Positions 41,446 to 49,417 of a DNA stretch of 49,502 bases are shown here, piece after piece. Origin of the DNA: Blastococcus sp. (GTDB taxonomy: Bacteria; Actinomycetota; Actinomycetes; Mycobacteriales; Geodermatophilaceae). The position numbers and the translations under genes were made by a program. Each line of letters starts with the position of its first letter. Positions within the stretch are counted from its first letter, which is position 1. The DNA lies in assembly GCA_025965715.1 (NCBI GenBank), contig JAOPWJ010000234.1, positions 1-49,502 on the forward strand, read 5' to 3'. The notes beneath the pieces were generated by a model. The model saw only the letters and a program-made list of their open reading frames with translations, made no database searches and was not told the origin of the DNA.

Positions 41446-41770
41446 TCGGCGTCTCCGTCTCTGTCGCGAGCCACGGTGGGAGGCCGTGCGGACCGGGGGC
41501 ATCGGCGCGGGCCGGTGTCCGAGGCACTGTGGCAGCCGGTACCGCGGGGAACAAGCGATTCCGTCGAGAAGTCGGGCGGGCGCAACGGAACGAGCGGCGG
41601 CGGGGGAGCGGCCGCGTCGATGCGCCCCGTGCTGACGCCGCCCGGCGCGTCAGCCCAGGACCTCGGGGGGCGGGGTCACGGGCCGGGACCCGGCGCGGAT
41701 CGCGGCGGCGGCCGGCGCCAGGACGCCGGGGCTGCGCAGTTCTCGGCCTCCGTCGGGACGCCGAGCCTCA
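41446..41770. promoter_or_regulatory. Gap between the aminotransferase and potD genes
   Basis: This 325-base gap separates two minus-strand genes. A possible potD promoter lies at 41532-41554 on the minus strand (TTGTTC, 17 bases, CACAGT), only weakly matching the consensus. The word ACGGAATC lies just upstream of it (41557-41564) and also upstream of the aminotransferase promoter. The rest shows no coding signs apart from composition-driven open frames; a hairpin is listed separately. Confidence 0.35.
41631..41654 (-). terminator. Hairpin after the aminotransferase gene
   Basis: GCTGACGC (41631-41638) pairs perfectly with GCGTCAGC (41647-41654) around an eight-base loop, 117 bases after the aminotransferase stop and upstream of the possible potD promoter. 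It supports separate transcription of the two genes. No T-run. Confidence 0.45.
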
Positions 41771-43174
41771 TCAGACCCGCGTCCACGCCTCGGCGAGGAC
41801 CGACCGCAGGACCTGCTCGATCTCGTCGAAGTGTTCCTGTCCGCAGATCAGCGGGGGCGCCACCTGGATCACCGGGTCGCCGCGGTCGTCGGCCCGGCAG
41901 TACAGACCCGCCTCGAACAGCGCCTTCGACAGGAAGCCGCGCAGCAGCCGCTCGGACTCCGCCTGGTCGAAGGTCTCCTTGGTCGCCTTGTCCTTGACCA
42001 TCTCGATGCCGTAGAAGTACCCGTCGCCGCGGACGTCGCCCACGATCGGCAGGTCGGTGAGCTTCTCCAGCGTGGCGCGGAATGCGGCCTCGTTGTCCAG
42101 GACGTTCTGGTTGAGCCCCTCGCGGTCGAAGATGTCCAGGTTGGCCATCGCCACGGCGGAGGACACCGGGTGGCCGCCGAAGGTGTACCCGTGGGCGAAG
42201 CTGGTGGCTCCGCTGAGGAAGGGCTCCATGATCCGATCGCTGGCGATCATCGCGCCGATCGGCGAGTAGCCGCTGGTGAGGCCCTTCGCGCAGGTGATCA
42301 TGTCCGGCACGTAGCCGAACTTGTCGCAGGCGAAGGTCGTGCCGAGACGGCCGAAGGCGCAGATGACCTCGTCGCTGACCAGCAGCACGTCGTGCCGGTC
42401 ACAGATCTCGCGGACCCGCTGGAAGTAGCCGGGGGGCGGCGGGAAGCAGCCGCCGGAGTTCTGCACCGGCTCCAGGAAGACCGCGGCGACGGTGTCGGCG
42501 CCCTCCATGAGTATTGCCTGCTCGATCTGGTCGGCGGCCCACCGGCCGAACGCGGCGAGGTCGTCGCCGTGCTCGGGGGCGCGGTAGAAGTTGGTGTTGG
42601 CCGCCTTGTGCCCGCCCGGCACCAGGGGCTCGAAGAACTTCTTGGCGTCCGGGATGCCGGTGATGGACAAGGCGCCCTGGGTGGTGCCGTGATAGGACAC
42701 CGCCCGGCTGATGACCTTGTGCTTCATCGGCTTGCCCGTCAGCTTGAAGAACATCTTGGCGGCCTTCCACGCCGTCTCGACCGCCTCGCCGCCGCCCGTG
42801 GTGAAGAAGACCCGGTTCAGATCGCCGGGTGCCGCGTGGGCCAGCCGCTCGGCCAGCAGGGCGGCCGGAGGGTGGGCGTAGGACCACAGCGGGAAGAAGG
42901 CGAGCTCCTCGGCCTGCTTGGCGGCGGCCTCGGCGAGCTCGCGGCGACCGTGGCCGGCCTGGACGACGAAGAGCCCGGAGAGGCCGTCGAGGTACCGCTT
43001 GCCGCGGTCGTCCCAGATGTAGGGACCGACCCCCCGGGTGATGACGGGCACGGCGCCGCCGTTCTCGTAGGTCGAGTGCCTCGAGAAGTGCATCCACAGG
43101 TGCCTGCGGGCCGCGTCGGCCACGCGATCGGTGGCCGGGGCCGTCTCGGGCACCTGCTGCGGGGTGGTCGTCAT
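41771..43174 (-). CDS. Class III aminotransferase (putrescine/beta-alanine-pyruvate type)
   Basis: A 467-residue PLP enzyme. Lys297 in CAKGLTSGYSPIGA binds the cofactor; DEVICAFGRLG carries the Asp that holds the pyridine nitrogen, and FTTGGGEAVETAWK and SYHGTTQGALS are the phosphate-binding and ring-stacking regions. These motifs are those of the omega-amino acid:pyruvate and putrescine:pyruvate (SpuC-like) group. In this neighbourhood it would convert putrescine with pyruvate to 4-aminobutanal and alanine. The ATG at 43174 has GGAAG upstream; the frame is open further up but lacks a ribosome site. A promoter-like TTGACT element lies about 100 bases upstream. Cytoplasmic; substrate is inferred from context, and beta-alanine or other omega-amines are alternatives. 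Confidence 0.87.
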   Translation of the reverse strand: MTTTPQQVPETAPATDRVADAARRHLWMHFSRHSTYENGGAVPVITRGVGPYIWDDRGKRYLDGLSGLFVVQAGHGRRELAEAAAKQAEELAFFPLWSYAHPPAALLAERLAHAAPGDLNRVFFTTGGGEAVETAWKAAKMFFKLTGKPMKHKVISRAVSYHGTTQGALSITGIPDAKKFFEPLVPGGHKAANTNFYRAPEHGDDLAAFGRWAADQIEQAILMEGADTVAAVFLEPVQNSGGCFPPPPGYFQRVREICDRHDVLLVSDEVICAFGRLGTTFACDKFGYVPDMITCAKGLTSGYSPIGAMIASDRIMEPFLSGATSFAHGYTFGGHPVSSAVAMANLDIFDREGLNQNVLDNEAAFRATLEKLTDLPIVGDVRGDGYFYGIEMVKDKATKETFDQAESERLLRGFLSKALFEAGLYCRADDRGDPVIQVAPPLICGQEHFDEIEQVLRSVLAEAWTRV

Positions 43175-43253
43175 GCCGGGGCTTCCAGTCTGTCGTGGTG
43201 GCTGGCGCGATGAGCTACCGGTGCACCGACAGCAGGCGTCGGTCCGCGGGCCC

Positions 43254-43282
43254 ATGCAAACCGTCGTCGGTACAGAAGTCAA
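43254..43282 (-). promoter_or_regulatory. Sigma-70-type promoter candidate of the aminotransferase gene
   Basis: On the minus strand TTGACT (43282-43277) is followed after exactly 17 bases by TTGCAT (43259-43254). The first element matches the -35 consensus at five of six positions, the second is a weak -10. This is one of few AT-richer stretches in the window. It would give a leader of about 75 bases before the ATG at 43174. Confidence 0.45.
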
Positions 43283-43406
43283 GAACGGATTCCGTGGTCA
43301 GGCGGCCGGCTGCAGCGCGTCATTCGCGTGTCGGCCACCGAACCCACCGGTCGGCGTCCGCCCGTGCGGTGCGCAGCGGCAGGCCGGGGTTCCGGCGGGT
43401 GCCGTG

Positions 43407-43423
43407 CCGGGCGTCGCGCCCGG
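43407..43423 (-). terminator. Hairpin after the LLM oxidoreductase gene
   Basis: CCGGGCG (43407-43413) pairs with CGCCCGG (43417-43423) around a three-base loop, 180 bases after the LLM oxidoreductase stop. Very GC-rich stem, no T-run; a terminator of the acyl-CoA ligase/LLM transcript is plausible. Confidence 0.35.
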
Positions 43424-43602
43424 GCCGCGGTCGCTGAACGCGCCTCCGGAACCACGCGGCTGGCCGGCGCCGCGGTGATGTGGGCCTGGTCGTGGGGCGG
43501 GCCGACGCCCTCGCACTCGTCGGCTCGTCCCCGGTGGTCTCGTGAGGATCTCGGGCCGGGGCGCGGCGCGCGCCGCGTCGCGGAGCCACGCGATGGGGGC
43601 GG

Positions 43603-44649
43603 TCAGTTCCCCGCAGCCGCGGCGTGCAGGTCGGCGACGATCTGCGCCGCGACGGAGGGGTGCAGCCCGTACGGCGTGTAGAGCGTGAAGCGGTCCACGG
43701 CGCCGCCGAAGCGGGCACTGATCGCCGCACCGACGTGGTCGGGTTCGGCGACCACGGCGAATGTGTCCAGGAGCTCGTCGTCGATCAGTCCGGCCATGTC
43801 GTCCCACCGGCCCTGCCGGGACAGCTGCTGCAGCTCCGGCTGCAGATCCCCCCACCCGTGGTGCTCCAGTACCGGCCGATAGGCCGGGGTGGACCCGTAG
43901 AAGGCGAGTTGCTTGCGGACAGCGGCGGCGGCGCAACGCATCTCGTCGGCGTCGCGCCCCGTCACCACGAGCCCGGGATAGGACACCGTGAACGGGGAGG
44001 TCGCGCGCCCGGCCGCCGCACGGGCGCCGTCCACCACGGGCAGGGTGACGTCGCGCAGGTACCGCTCGCTGGTGAAGCCGTGCACGAGCAGGCCGTCGGC
44101 CACCTCGCCGGCCACCGCCGCCATGCGTGCGCCGACGGCGGCCAGCAGGACCGGCGGGCGCCCGTAGGCGTTGGGGCCCGGGTCGAACATCGGCGTCATC
44201 AGGGTGTGCCGGTAGAACCTCCCGTCGACGTGCAGCGGCTCCCCGGTCGCCCAGCTGTTCCAGATGCGGTCGAGCGCCTGGATGAACTCGCGCATCCGGT
44301 CGGCCGGAGCCGACCAGGGCATGCCGAACCGGCGTTCGATGTGCGGCCGGATCTGCGAGCCGAGCCCCAGGGTGAACCGGCCGGCCGAGAGGGTCTGCAG
44401 GTCGTTGGCCGCCACGGCCACGGTCATCGGGTTGCGGGCGAAGGCCACGGCGATGCCCGTACCGAGGTCCAGCCGGCTGGTGTGCTGGGTGGCGACGGCC
44501 AGCGGCAGGAACGGGTCGTGCTTCATCTCCGTCGTCCACACGCCGTCGAAGCCGGCGGCCTCTGCCGTGCGGACCCGCTGGGCGAGCGAACCGGTACCGC
44601 CGGTCCAGTCGCCGTCGACCGTGCCACCCAGGTCGCCGTCGACCAGCAC
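43603..44649 (-). CDS. LLM-class F420-dependent oxidoreductase
   Basis: A 348-residue luciferase-like TIM-barrel protein. Family text includes RVRTAEAAGFDGVWTTE near the start, LDLGTGIAVAFARNPM, LSAGRFTLGLGSQIRPHIERR and, in the middle, PPVLLAAVGARM, as in the actinobacterial F420-using LLM oxidoreductases. These move hydride between reduced F420 and an organic substrate; the substrate here is unknown. The GTG start at 44649 overlaps the stop of the acyl-CoA ligase gene (TAGTG), so the two are coupled and probably serve the same pathway. F420 use is inferred from the family; FMN cannot be excluded from sequence alone. Confidence 0.85.
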   Translation of the reverse strand: MLVDGDLGGTVDGDWTGGTGSLAQRVRTAEAAGFDGVWTTEMKHDPFLPLAVATQHTSRLDLGTGIAVAFARNPMTVAVAANDLQTLSAGRFTLGLGSQIRPHIERRFGMPWSAPADRMREFIQALDRIWNSWATGEPLHVDGRFYRHTLMTPMFDPGPNAYGRPPVLLAAVGARMAAVAGEVADGLLVHGFTSERYLRDVTLPVVDGARAAAGRATSPFTVSYPGLVVTGRDADEMRCAAAAVRKQLAFYGSTPAYRPVLEHHGWGDLQPELQQLSRQGRWDDMAGLIDDELLDTFAVVAEPDHVGAAISARFGGAVDRFTLYTPYGLHPSVAAQIVADLHAAAAGN

Positions 44650-46343
44650 TACCGCCCGCCGGCCGCTGCCGCCCCGGAGGCGCCGGCGCTGTAGAGGTCG
44701 GCCATCGCCTGGCGGAGCTTGTACTTGAGCACCTTGCCGCCCACGGTCTCGGGCAGGGCGTCGGCGAACAGCACCGCCTTGGGCGTCTCGAAGCCGGCCA
44801 GCCGCGAGCGCGCCCAGTCGAGGAGCTCGGCTTCGGTGACGGTGGCTCCCGGGGTGCGGACGACGACGGCCGTCACCGCCTCGCCCCAGCGCTCGTGCGC
44901 CAGTCCGATGACCGCCGCCTTGGTCACCTCGGGGTGCTCGTGCAGCATCGCCTCGACGCGGATGCTGGAGACGTTCTCGCCGCCGGACTTGATGATGTCC
45001 TTGTAGCGATCGACCATGATCCGCAGCCCGTCCTCGTCGACGACGCAGCTGTCGCCCGAGTGGAACCAGCCGTGGCGGAAGGCCTCCTCGGTCGCCGCGC
45101 GGTCCCGGTAGTAGCCGGCGGTGACGGCGGGGGAGCGGTAGACGGCCTCCCCAGGGACACCGGGCGTGCCGAGCAGGTCGCTGCCGTCGAGGTCCATGAC
45201 CGTGGACGCCAGGAGCGGGTTGGGGATGCCCACGTAGTTGACCGACGACCCGGCGGCCTCGTACTTCGACCGCTCGGCCCGGGGCCAGAACCGGTGGCAG
45301 CTGATCGCCTCCGTCTGCCCGAAGATGCCGACGAGGCCGAAGTCGGGTCCGCAGCGCGACTCGAGGGTGGCGAGGACGCCGGGCTCCACGGCGCCCCAGC
45401 CGTAGACGAGTACCCGCAGGCTGCTCCGGTCGCTGCCCGGCTGGGCCTCCATCGACGCGGCCAGGGCCTTGACCAGCTGGGGGGAGCCGCCCCACATCGA
45501 CGTCACCCGCTCCCGCTCGATCGCGGCCGCCATCTCGTCGGGCACCGGCCGCCGTCCGATCACGAGCCGCCCGCCGGCCAGGAACGCGGGGAGGGACAGG
45601 ATCTGGTCGGCCACGTGGTAGATGACGGGCAGGAACGAGCACTGCACCAGGTCCGCCTCGATCGCGACGCCCCGCGTCAAGGACAGGGCGAAGGAGTAGG
45701 CGGCCATGTGCGCGTACGAGTGCGACAGCATCACGCCCTTCGGCAGCGCCGTCGTCCCGGAGGTGTAGAGGATCTCCCAGATGTCGTCGCCGTGGACGAC
45801 GGTGTCCGGCTCGTCGGCGGAGTGTCCGGTGAGGAAGTCGGGAAAGGCCTTGCTCGTCGCGACCGCGCCGCCGCCGATGCCGATCGTGACGTCGGGCTGC
45901 AGGCCCGCGGCCTCGAACGCGGGCGCCACGGCCGGCCACAGCTCGGCGTCGACGATGCTGAACCTCGGCTCGACCTGGACGAGCAGTTGTTCGATGACAT
46001 CCGGCGCGAGCGCGGGGTTGAGCGGCACGTTGACCATGCCGGCCTTGGCCACGCCCAGCTTGAACACGTAGGCCTCGACGGAGTTCTCGCAGACGAGCAC
46101 GACCCGGTCACCCCGCCGCAGGCCGGCGGCCAGCAGGCCCTGCGCGACCCGGTTGACCACCTCGTTGGCCTGGCGGTAGGTGAGGCGCTCGAACTCGGGG
46201 GTCGCGAACGCCCCGGTCCACGCGGTCAGCGCGACCCGGTCCGGCCGGCTCCAGGTCAGCCGTTCCAGGACGTCGCCGACGCACGTGCGGTCCCAGCGGT
46301 TGTCCGCCCGCCGGTCGTAGAGCTTCTCGACGTCGATGGCCAT
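44649..46343 (-). CDS. AMP-dependent acyl-CoA synthetase/ligase
   Basis: A 564-residue ANL-superfamily enzyme that activates a carboxylic acid with ATP and joins it to CoA. The P-loop YTSGTTALPKG is at 193-203, FGQTEAIS is the A5 motif, HSGDSCVVDEDG and YKDIIKSGGENVSS are A7/A8, and GGKVLKYKLR holds the A10 lysine. The substrate is not given by these motifs. ATG start with AGGAG upstream. First gene of a two-gene unit with the LLM oxidoreductase, and divergent from the acyl-CoA dehydrogenase gene across a 212-base promoter region with a palindromic operator candidate, so the two directions are probably controlled together. It would supply the acyl-CoA for the dehydrogenase and carboxylase. 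Confidence 0.9.
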   Translation of the reverse strand: MAIDVEKLYDRRADNRWDRTCVGDVLERLTWSRPDRVALTAWTGAFATPEFERLTYRQANEVVNRVAQGLLAAGLRRGDRVVLVCENSVEAYVFKLGVAKAGMVNVPLNPALAPDVIEQLLVQVEPRFSIVDAELWPAVAPAFEAAGLQPDVTIGIGGGAVATSKAFPDFLTGHSADEPDTVVHGDDIWEILYTSGTTALPKGVMLSHSYAHMAAYSFALSLTRGVAIEADLVQCSFLPVIYHVADQILSLPAFLAGGRLVIGRRPVPDEMAAAIERERVTSMWGGSPQLVKALAASMEAQPGSDRSSLRVLVYGWGAVEPGVLATLESRCGPDFGLVGIFGQTEAISCHRFWPRAERSKYEAAGSSVNYVGIPNPLLASTVMDLDGSDLLGTPGVPGEAVYRSPAVTAGYYRDRAATEEAFRHGWFHSGDSCVVDEDGLRIMVDRYKDIIKSGGENVSSIRVEAMLHEHPEVTKAAVIGLAHERWGEAVTAVVVRTPGATVTEAELLDWARSRLAGFETPKAVLFADALPETVGGKVLKYKLRQAMADLYSAGASGAAAAGGR

Positions 46344-46420
46344 GGGCGCTCCTGGGTCCTGCGGGGGATTCGGCAACTGCCCGAAGCGTCCGGCAGCTGC
46401 TGCGGGCCTAGTGAATGATG

Positions 46421-46438
46421 GGCCACTAACCGGTGGCC
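46421..46438. promoter_or_regulatory. Palindromic operator candidate in the ligase/dehydrogenase divergent region
   Basis: GGCCAC (46421-46426) and GTGGCC (46433-46438) form a perfect inverted repeat around TAACCG, giving an 18-base site of the size bound by TetR-type dimers. It lies between the acyl-CoA ligase (minus) and acyl-CoA dehydrogenase (plus) genes. A related word TTAGTG also occurs near 46523 closer to the dehydrogenase. No regulator gene is adjacent in the window. Confidence 0.45.
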
Positions 46439-46555
46439 TCGTCAAGCGCTGTTGTGATCCACGCCATGATCGGGTCCTCCGCGGCCTCGACACCGGGCGG
46501 CCAGACGTGTTAGCTGGCAGACGTTAGTGAACCGAGGATCACTCCGGGGGCAGGC

Positions 46556-47722
46556 ATGGATTTCGCCGACACCGCTGAGCTGCTGGCCCTGCGCAAGACC
46601 GTCGCCGACATCACGGCCCGGTTCGGCGGCGCGTACTACGCGCGCAAGGCCGAGGCGCACGAGCCCTGCGACGAGCTCTGGGCCGCGCTGGGCGAGGCCG
46701 GTTTCATCGGGATCAACGTGCCCGAGGAGTACGGGGGCGGCGGCGCCGGCCTGACCGAGCTCGCGGTGGTCTGCGAGGAGACCGCCGCCAACGGCTGCCC
46801 GCTGCTGCTGCTCCTGGTCTCCGCGGCCATCTCCGCCGAGGTTCTCAGCCGCTACGGCAGCGACGAGCAGAAGAGCCGCTGGCTGCCGGGCCTGGCCGCC
46901 GGCACCAGCAAGGTCGTCTTCGCCATCACCGAGCCCGACGCCGGCTCCAACACCCACGAGATGGCCACGACCGCTCGGCGGGACGGCGAGGACTGGGTGC
47001 TCAGCGGCACAAAGTACTACATCTCCGGCGTGGACGAGGCGGACGCGATCCTCGTCGTCGCGCGGACGGGGGAGGACCGCGGCCGCGCCGCGGACACCAA
47101 CAAGGCCCGGCTGTCGCTGTTCGTCGTCCCGGTGGACACCCCGGGCCTGGTGGCCCAGCCGCTGCCGGTGAGCGCCTCGCTGCCGGAACGCCAGTTCACG
47201 CTGCACTTCGACGACGCCCGGGTCGGCGCGGAAGCTCTGGTCGGCTCGGAGGGCGAGGGCTTCACGCAGGTCTTCTTCGGCCTCAACCCGGAGCGGATCA
47301 CCGGTGCCGCCATCGGGGTGGGGATCGCCCGTTACGCCCTCGAGCGGGCCGCCGAGTACGCCCGCACCAGGACGGTGTGGGACCGGCCGATCGGTGCCCA
47401 CCAGGGCGTGGCGCATCCGCTGGCCAAGGCCAAGATCGAGACGGAGCTGGCCGCGCTGATGGTGCGCAAGGCCGCCTGGGCGCACGACTCCGGACTGCCG
47501 GCGGGCGAGGCGAGCAACATGGCGAAGTACGCCGCCGCCGAGGCGTCGCTCGCCGCGGTGGACCAGGCGATCCAGACCCACGGCGGCAACGGCCTGTCCA
47601 CGGAGTACGGACTGGTGCCGCTGTGGGGGCTCGCCCGGCTGCTGCGGATCGCGCCGGTCAACCGCGAGATGATCCTCAACTTCGTCGCCCAGCACAGCCT
47701 GGGCCTGCCCCGCTCGTACTGA
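46556..47722 (+). CDS. Acyl-CoA dehydrogenase
   Basis: A 388-residue FAD enzyme that makes the alpha,beta double bond of an acyl-CoA and passes electrons to electron-transfer flavoprotein. FAITEPDAGSNTHEM and LSGTKYYISG are the flavin-contact signatures, and THGGNGLSTEYG lies near the C-terminus, followed by RIAPVNREMILNFVA. The usual catalytic Glu of short/medium-chain forms sits in a YEG motif, which here reads differently, so the base may come from another helix as in isovaleryl-CoA dehydrogenase (inference). ATG with a GGGGG run upstream. The carboxylase gene follows after 15 bases, which with the ligase suggests a branched-chain or terpenoid acid pathway. Confidence 0.9.
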   Translation: MDFADTAELLALRKTVADITARFGGAYYARKAEAHEPCDELWAALGEAGFIGINVPEEYGGGGAGLTELAVVCEETAANGCPLLLLLVSAAISAEVLSRYGSDEQKSRWLPGLAAGTSKVVFAITEPDAGSNTHEMATTARRDGEDWVLSGTKYYISGVDEADAILVVARTGEDRGRAADTNKARLSLFVVPVDTPGLVAQPLPVSASLPERQFTLHFDDARVGAEALVGSEGEGFTQVFFGLNPERITGAAIGVGIARYALERAAEYARTRTVWDRPIGAHQGVAHPLAKAKIETELAALMVRKAAWAHDSGLPAGEASNMAKYAAAEASLAAVDQAIQTHGGNGLSTEYGLVPLWGLARLLRIAPVNREMILNFVAQHSLGLPRSY

Positions 47723-47737
47723 GCCGGAGAGCTCCTG

Positions 47738-49381
47738 ATGCCCGATACCCACACGCTCGCCCTGGAGCCCCGCATCACCGAGGGCACCGTGCTCCGCTCG
47801 GCCCTCGACACCGCCGGCGACCAGTACCGGGCCAACCGGGCCGCGCAGCTGGCCGTGCTGGCGGACCTGGAACAGCAGGTGGACGCCGTGCGCGCCGGCG
47901 GCGGCCCTCGGTATGCCGAGCGGCACCACTCCCGAGGCCGGTTGCTGGTGCGTGAGCGCCTCGAGCTGCTGCTGGACCGGGACAGCGCCTTCCTCGAGCT
48001 CTCCGCGCTGGCCGCGTGGGGCACCGAGTTCACCGTCGGAGCCAGCGTGCTCACCGGGGTGGGCGTCGTCGCCGGGGTCGAGTGCGTCGTCATCGCGCAC
48101 GACCCGACCGTCCGCGGCGGGGCCATGAATCCCTGGTCACTGAAGAAGATCCTGCGGGCGCTGGAGATCGCCCGGCGCAACAGGCTGCCGGTCATCAACC
48201 TCGTCGAGTCGGGCGGCGCCGACCTGCCCACGCAGTCCGAGCTGTTCGTGCCGGCCGGAAAGATCTTCCACGACCTGACCGAACTCTCGGCCATGGGTGT
48301 TCCGACTCTTGCCCTGGTCTTCGGCAACTCCACGGCCGGGGGCGCCTACGTGCCCGGCATGTGCGACTACTCGGTATTGGTCGACCAGCAGGCCAAGGTG
48401 TTCCTCGGCGGCCCGCCCCTGGTCAAGATGGCCACGGGGGAGGACGCCGACGACGAGGAGCTCGGCGGCGCCCGCATGCACGCCCGCGTCTCCGGCCTGG
48501 CCGACCACTTCGCCGTCGACGAGCGGGACGCGATCCGGCTGGGCCGCCGGATCATGTCGGAGCTGAACTGGCGGAAGCTCGGCCCCGGCCCCTCGCTGCC
48601 GGCCGACGAGCCGCGCTACGACCCGGACGAGCTGCTGGGCATTGCCCCCGCCGACATCCGGGTGCCCTTCGATCCGCGGGAGGTGCTCGCCCGGGTCGTC
48701 GACGGTTCGCGCTTCGGTGAGTACAAGCCGGAGTACGGCACCAGCCTGGTCACCGGCTGGGCGTCGGTGCACGGCTTTCCGGTGGGCGTCCTGGCCAACG
48801 CGCGCGGCGTCCTCTTCAGCGAAGAGGCCAAGAAGGCCAGCGAGTTCATCCAGCTCGCCAACCAGGTGGACACCCCCCTGATCTTCCTGCAGAACACCAC
48901 CGGCTACATGGTGGGCAAGCGCTACGAGCAGGGCGGGATCATCAAGGACGGCGCCAAGATGATCAACGCGGTCACGAACAGCTCCGTCCCGCACCTCACC
49001 ATCAACACCGCGGCGAGCTTCGGGGCCGGCAACTACGGCATGTCCGGTCGGGCCTACGACCCGCGGTTCATGTTCGCCTGGGCGGGGGCGAAGCTGGCCG
49101 TGATGGGGGCGGCGCAGCTCGCCGGGGTCATGTCGATCGTCGGGAAGGCGTCCGCCGCCGCGGCCGGACGGGAGTTCGACGAGGCCGCCGACGAGGCCCG
49201 CCGCCGTGCCGTCGAGGCGCAGATCGAGGCGGAATCACACGCCTTCTTCGTCACCGCCCGGCTCTACGACGACGGGCTCCTGGACCCCCGGGACACCCGC
49301 AGCGCACTGGGCATCGCACTGTCCGCCGCCCATTCGGGCCCGATCGAGGGACGCCGCGGTTTCGGCGTCTTCCGAATGTGA
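47738..49381 (+). CDS. Acyl-CoA carboxylase, carboxyltransferase (beta) subunit
   Basis: A 547-residue carboxyltransferase that moves CO2 from biotin onto an acyl-CoA. Two crotonase-like halves are visible: LVESGGADLPTQ and NSTAGGAYVPGM in the first, and QNTTGYMVGKRYEQ, GAGNYGMSGRAYDPRF and MGAAQLAGVMSIV in the second. The QNTTGYMVGKRYE form is that of methylcrotonyl- and geranyl-CoA carboxylase beta subunits and related actinobacterial enzymes rather than propionyl-CoA forms, but the substrate remains open. ATG with GGAGAG upstream. It is followed by the biotin-carboxylase subunit, 36 bases after the stop, so the two build one complex. Leucine breakdown would also need hydratase and lyase genes, which would lie beyond the window. 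Confidence 0.9.
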   Translation: MPDTHTLALEPRITEGTVLRSALDTAGDQYRANRAAQLAVLADLEQQVDAVRAGGGPRYAERHHSRGRLLVRERLELLLDRDSAFLELSALAAWGTEFTVGASVLTGVGVVAGVECVVIAHDPTVRGGAMNPWSLKKILRALEIARRNRLPVINLVESGGADLPTQSELFVPAGKIFHDLTELSAMGVPTLALVFGNSTAGGAYVPGMCDYSVLVDQQAKVFLGGPPLVKMATGEDADDEELGGARMHARVSGLADHFAVDERDAIRLGRRIMSELNWRKLGPGPSLPADEPRYDPDELLGIAPADIRVPFDPREVLARVVDGSRFGEYKPEYGTSLVTGWASVHGFPVGVLANARGVLFSEEAKKASEFIQLANQVDTPLIFLQNTTGYMVGKRYEQGGIIKDGAKMINAVTNSSVPHLTINTAASFGAGNYGMSGRAYDPRFMFAWAGAKLAVMGAAQLAGVMSIVGKASAAAAGREFDEAADEARRRAVEAQIEAESHAFFVTARLYDDGLLDPRDTRSALGIALSAAHSGPIEGRRGFGVFRM

Positions 49382-49417
49382 AGGCCGGAGCCGAACCATG
49401 ACCACTGTGAGGGCGTG

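Larger units (their letters stand above)
43175..43602. promoter_or_regulatory. Gap upstream of the aminotransferase gene
   Basis: A 428-base region between two minus-strand genes. The right part holds a hairpin (43407-43423), the left part a good promoter candidate (43254-43282), and just upstream of that a short palindrome ACGGATTCCGT at 43285-43295 that may be an operator. I see no convincing gene on either strand; the open frames there follow base composition. Confidence 0.5.
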
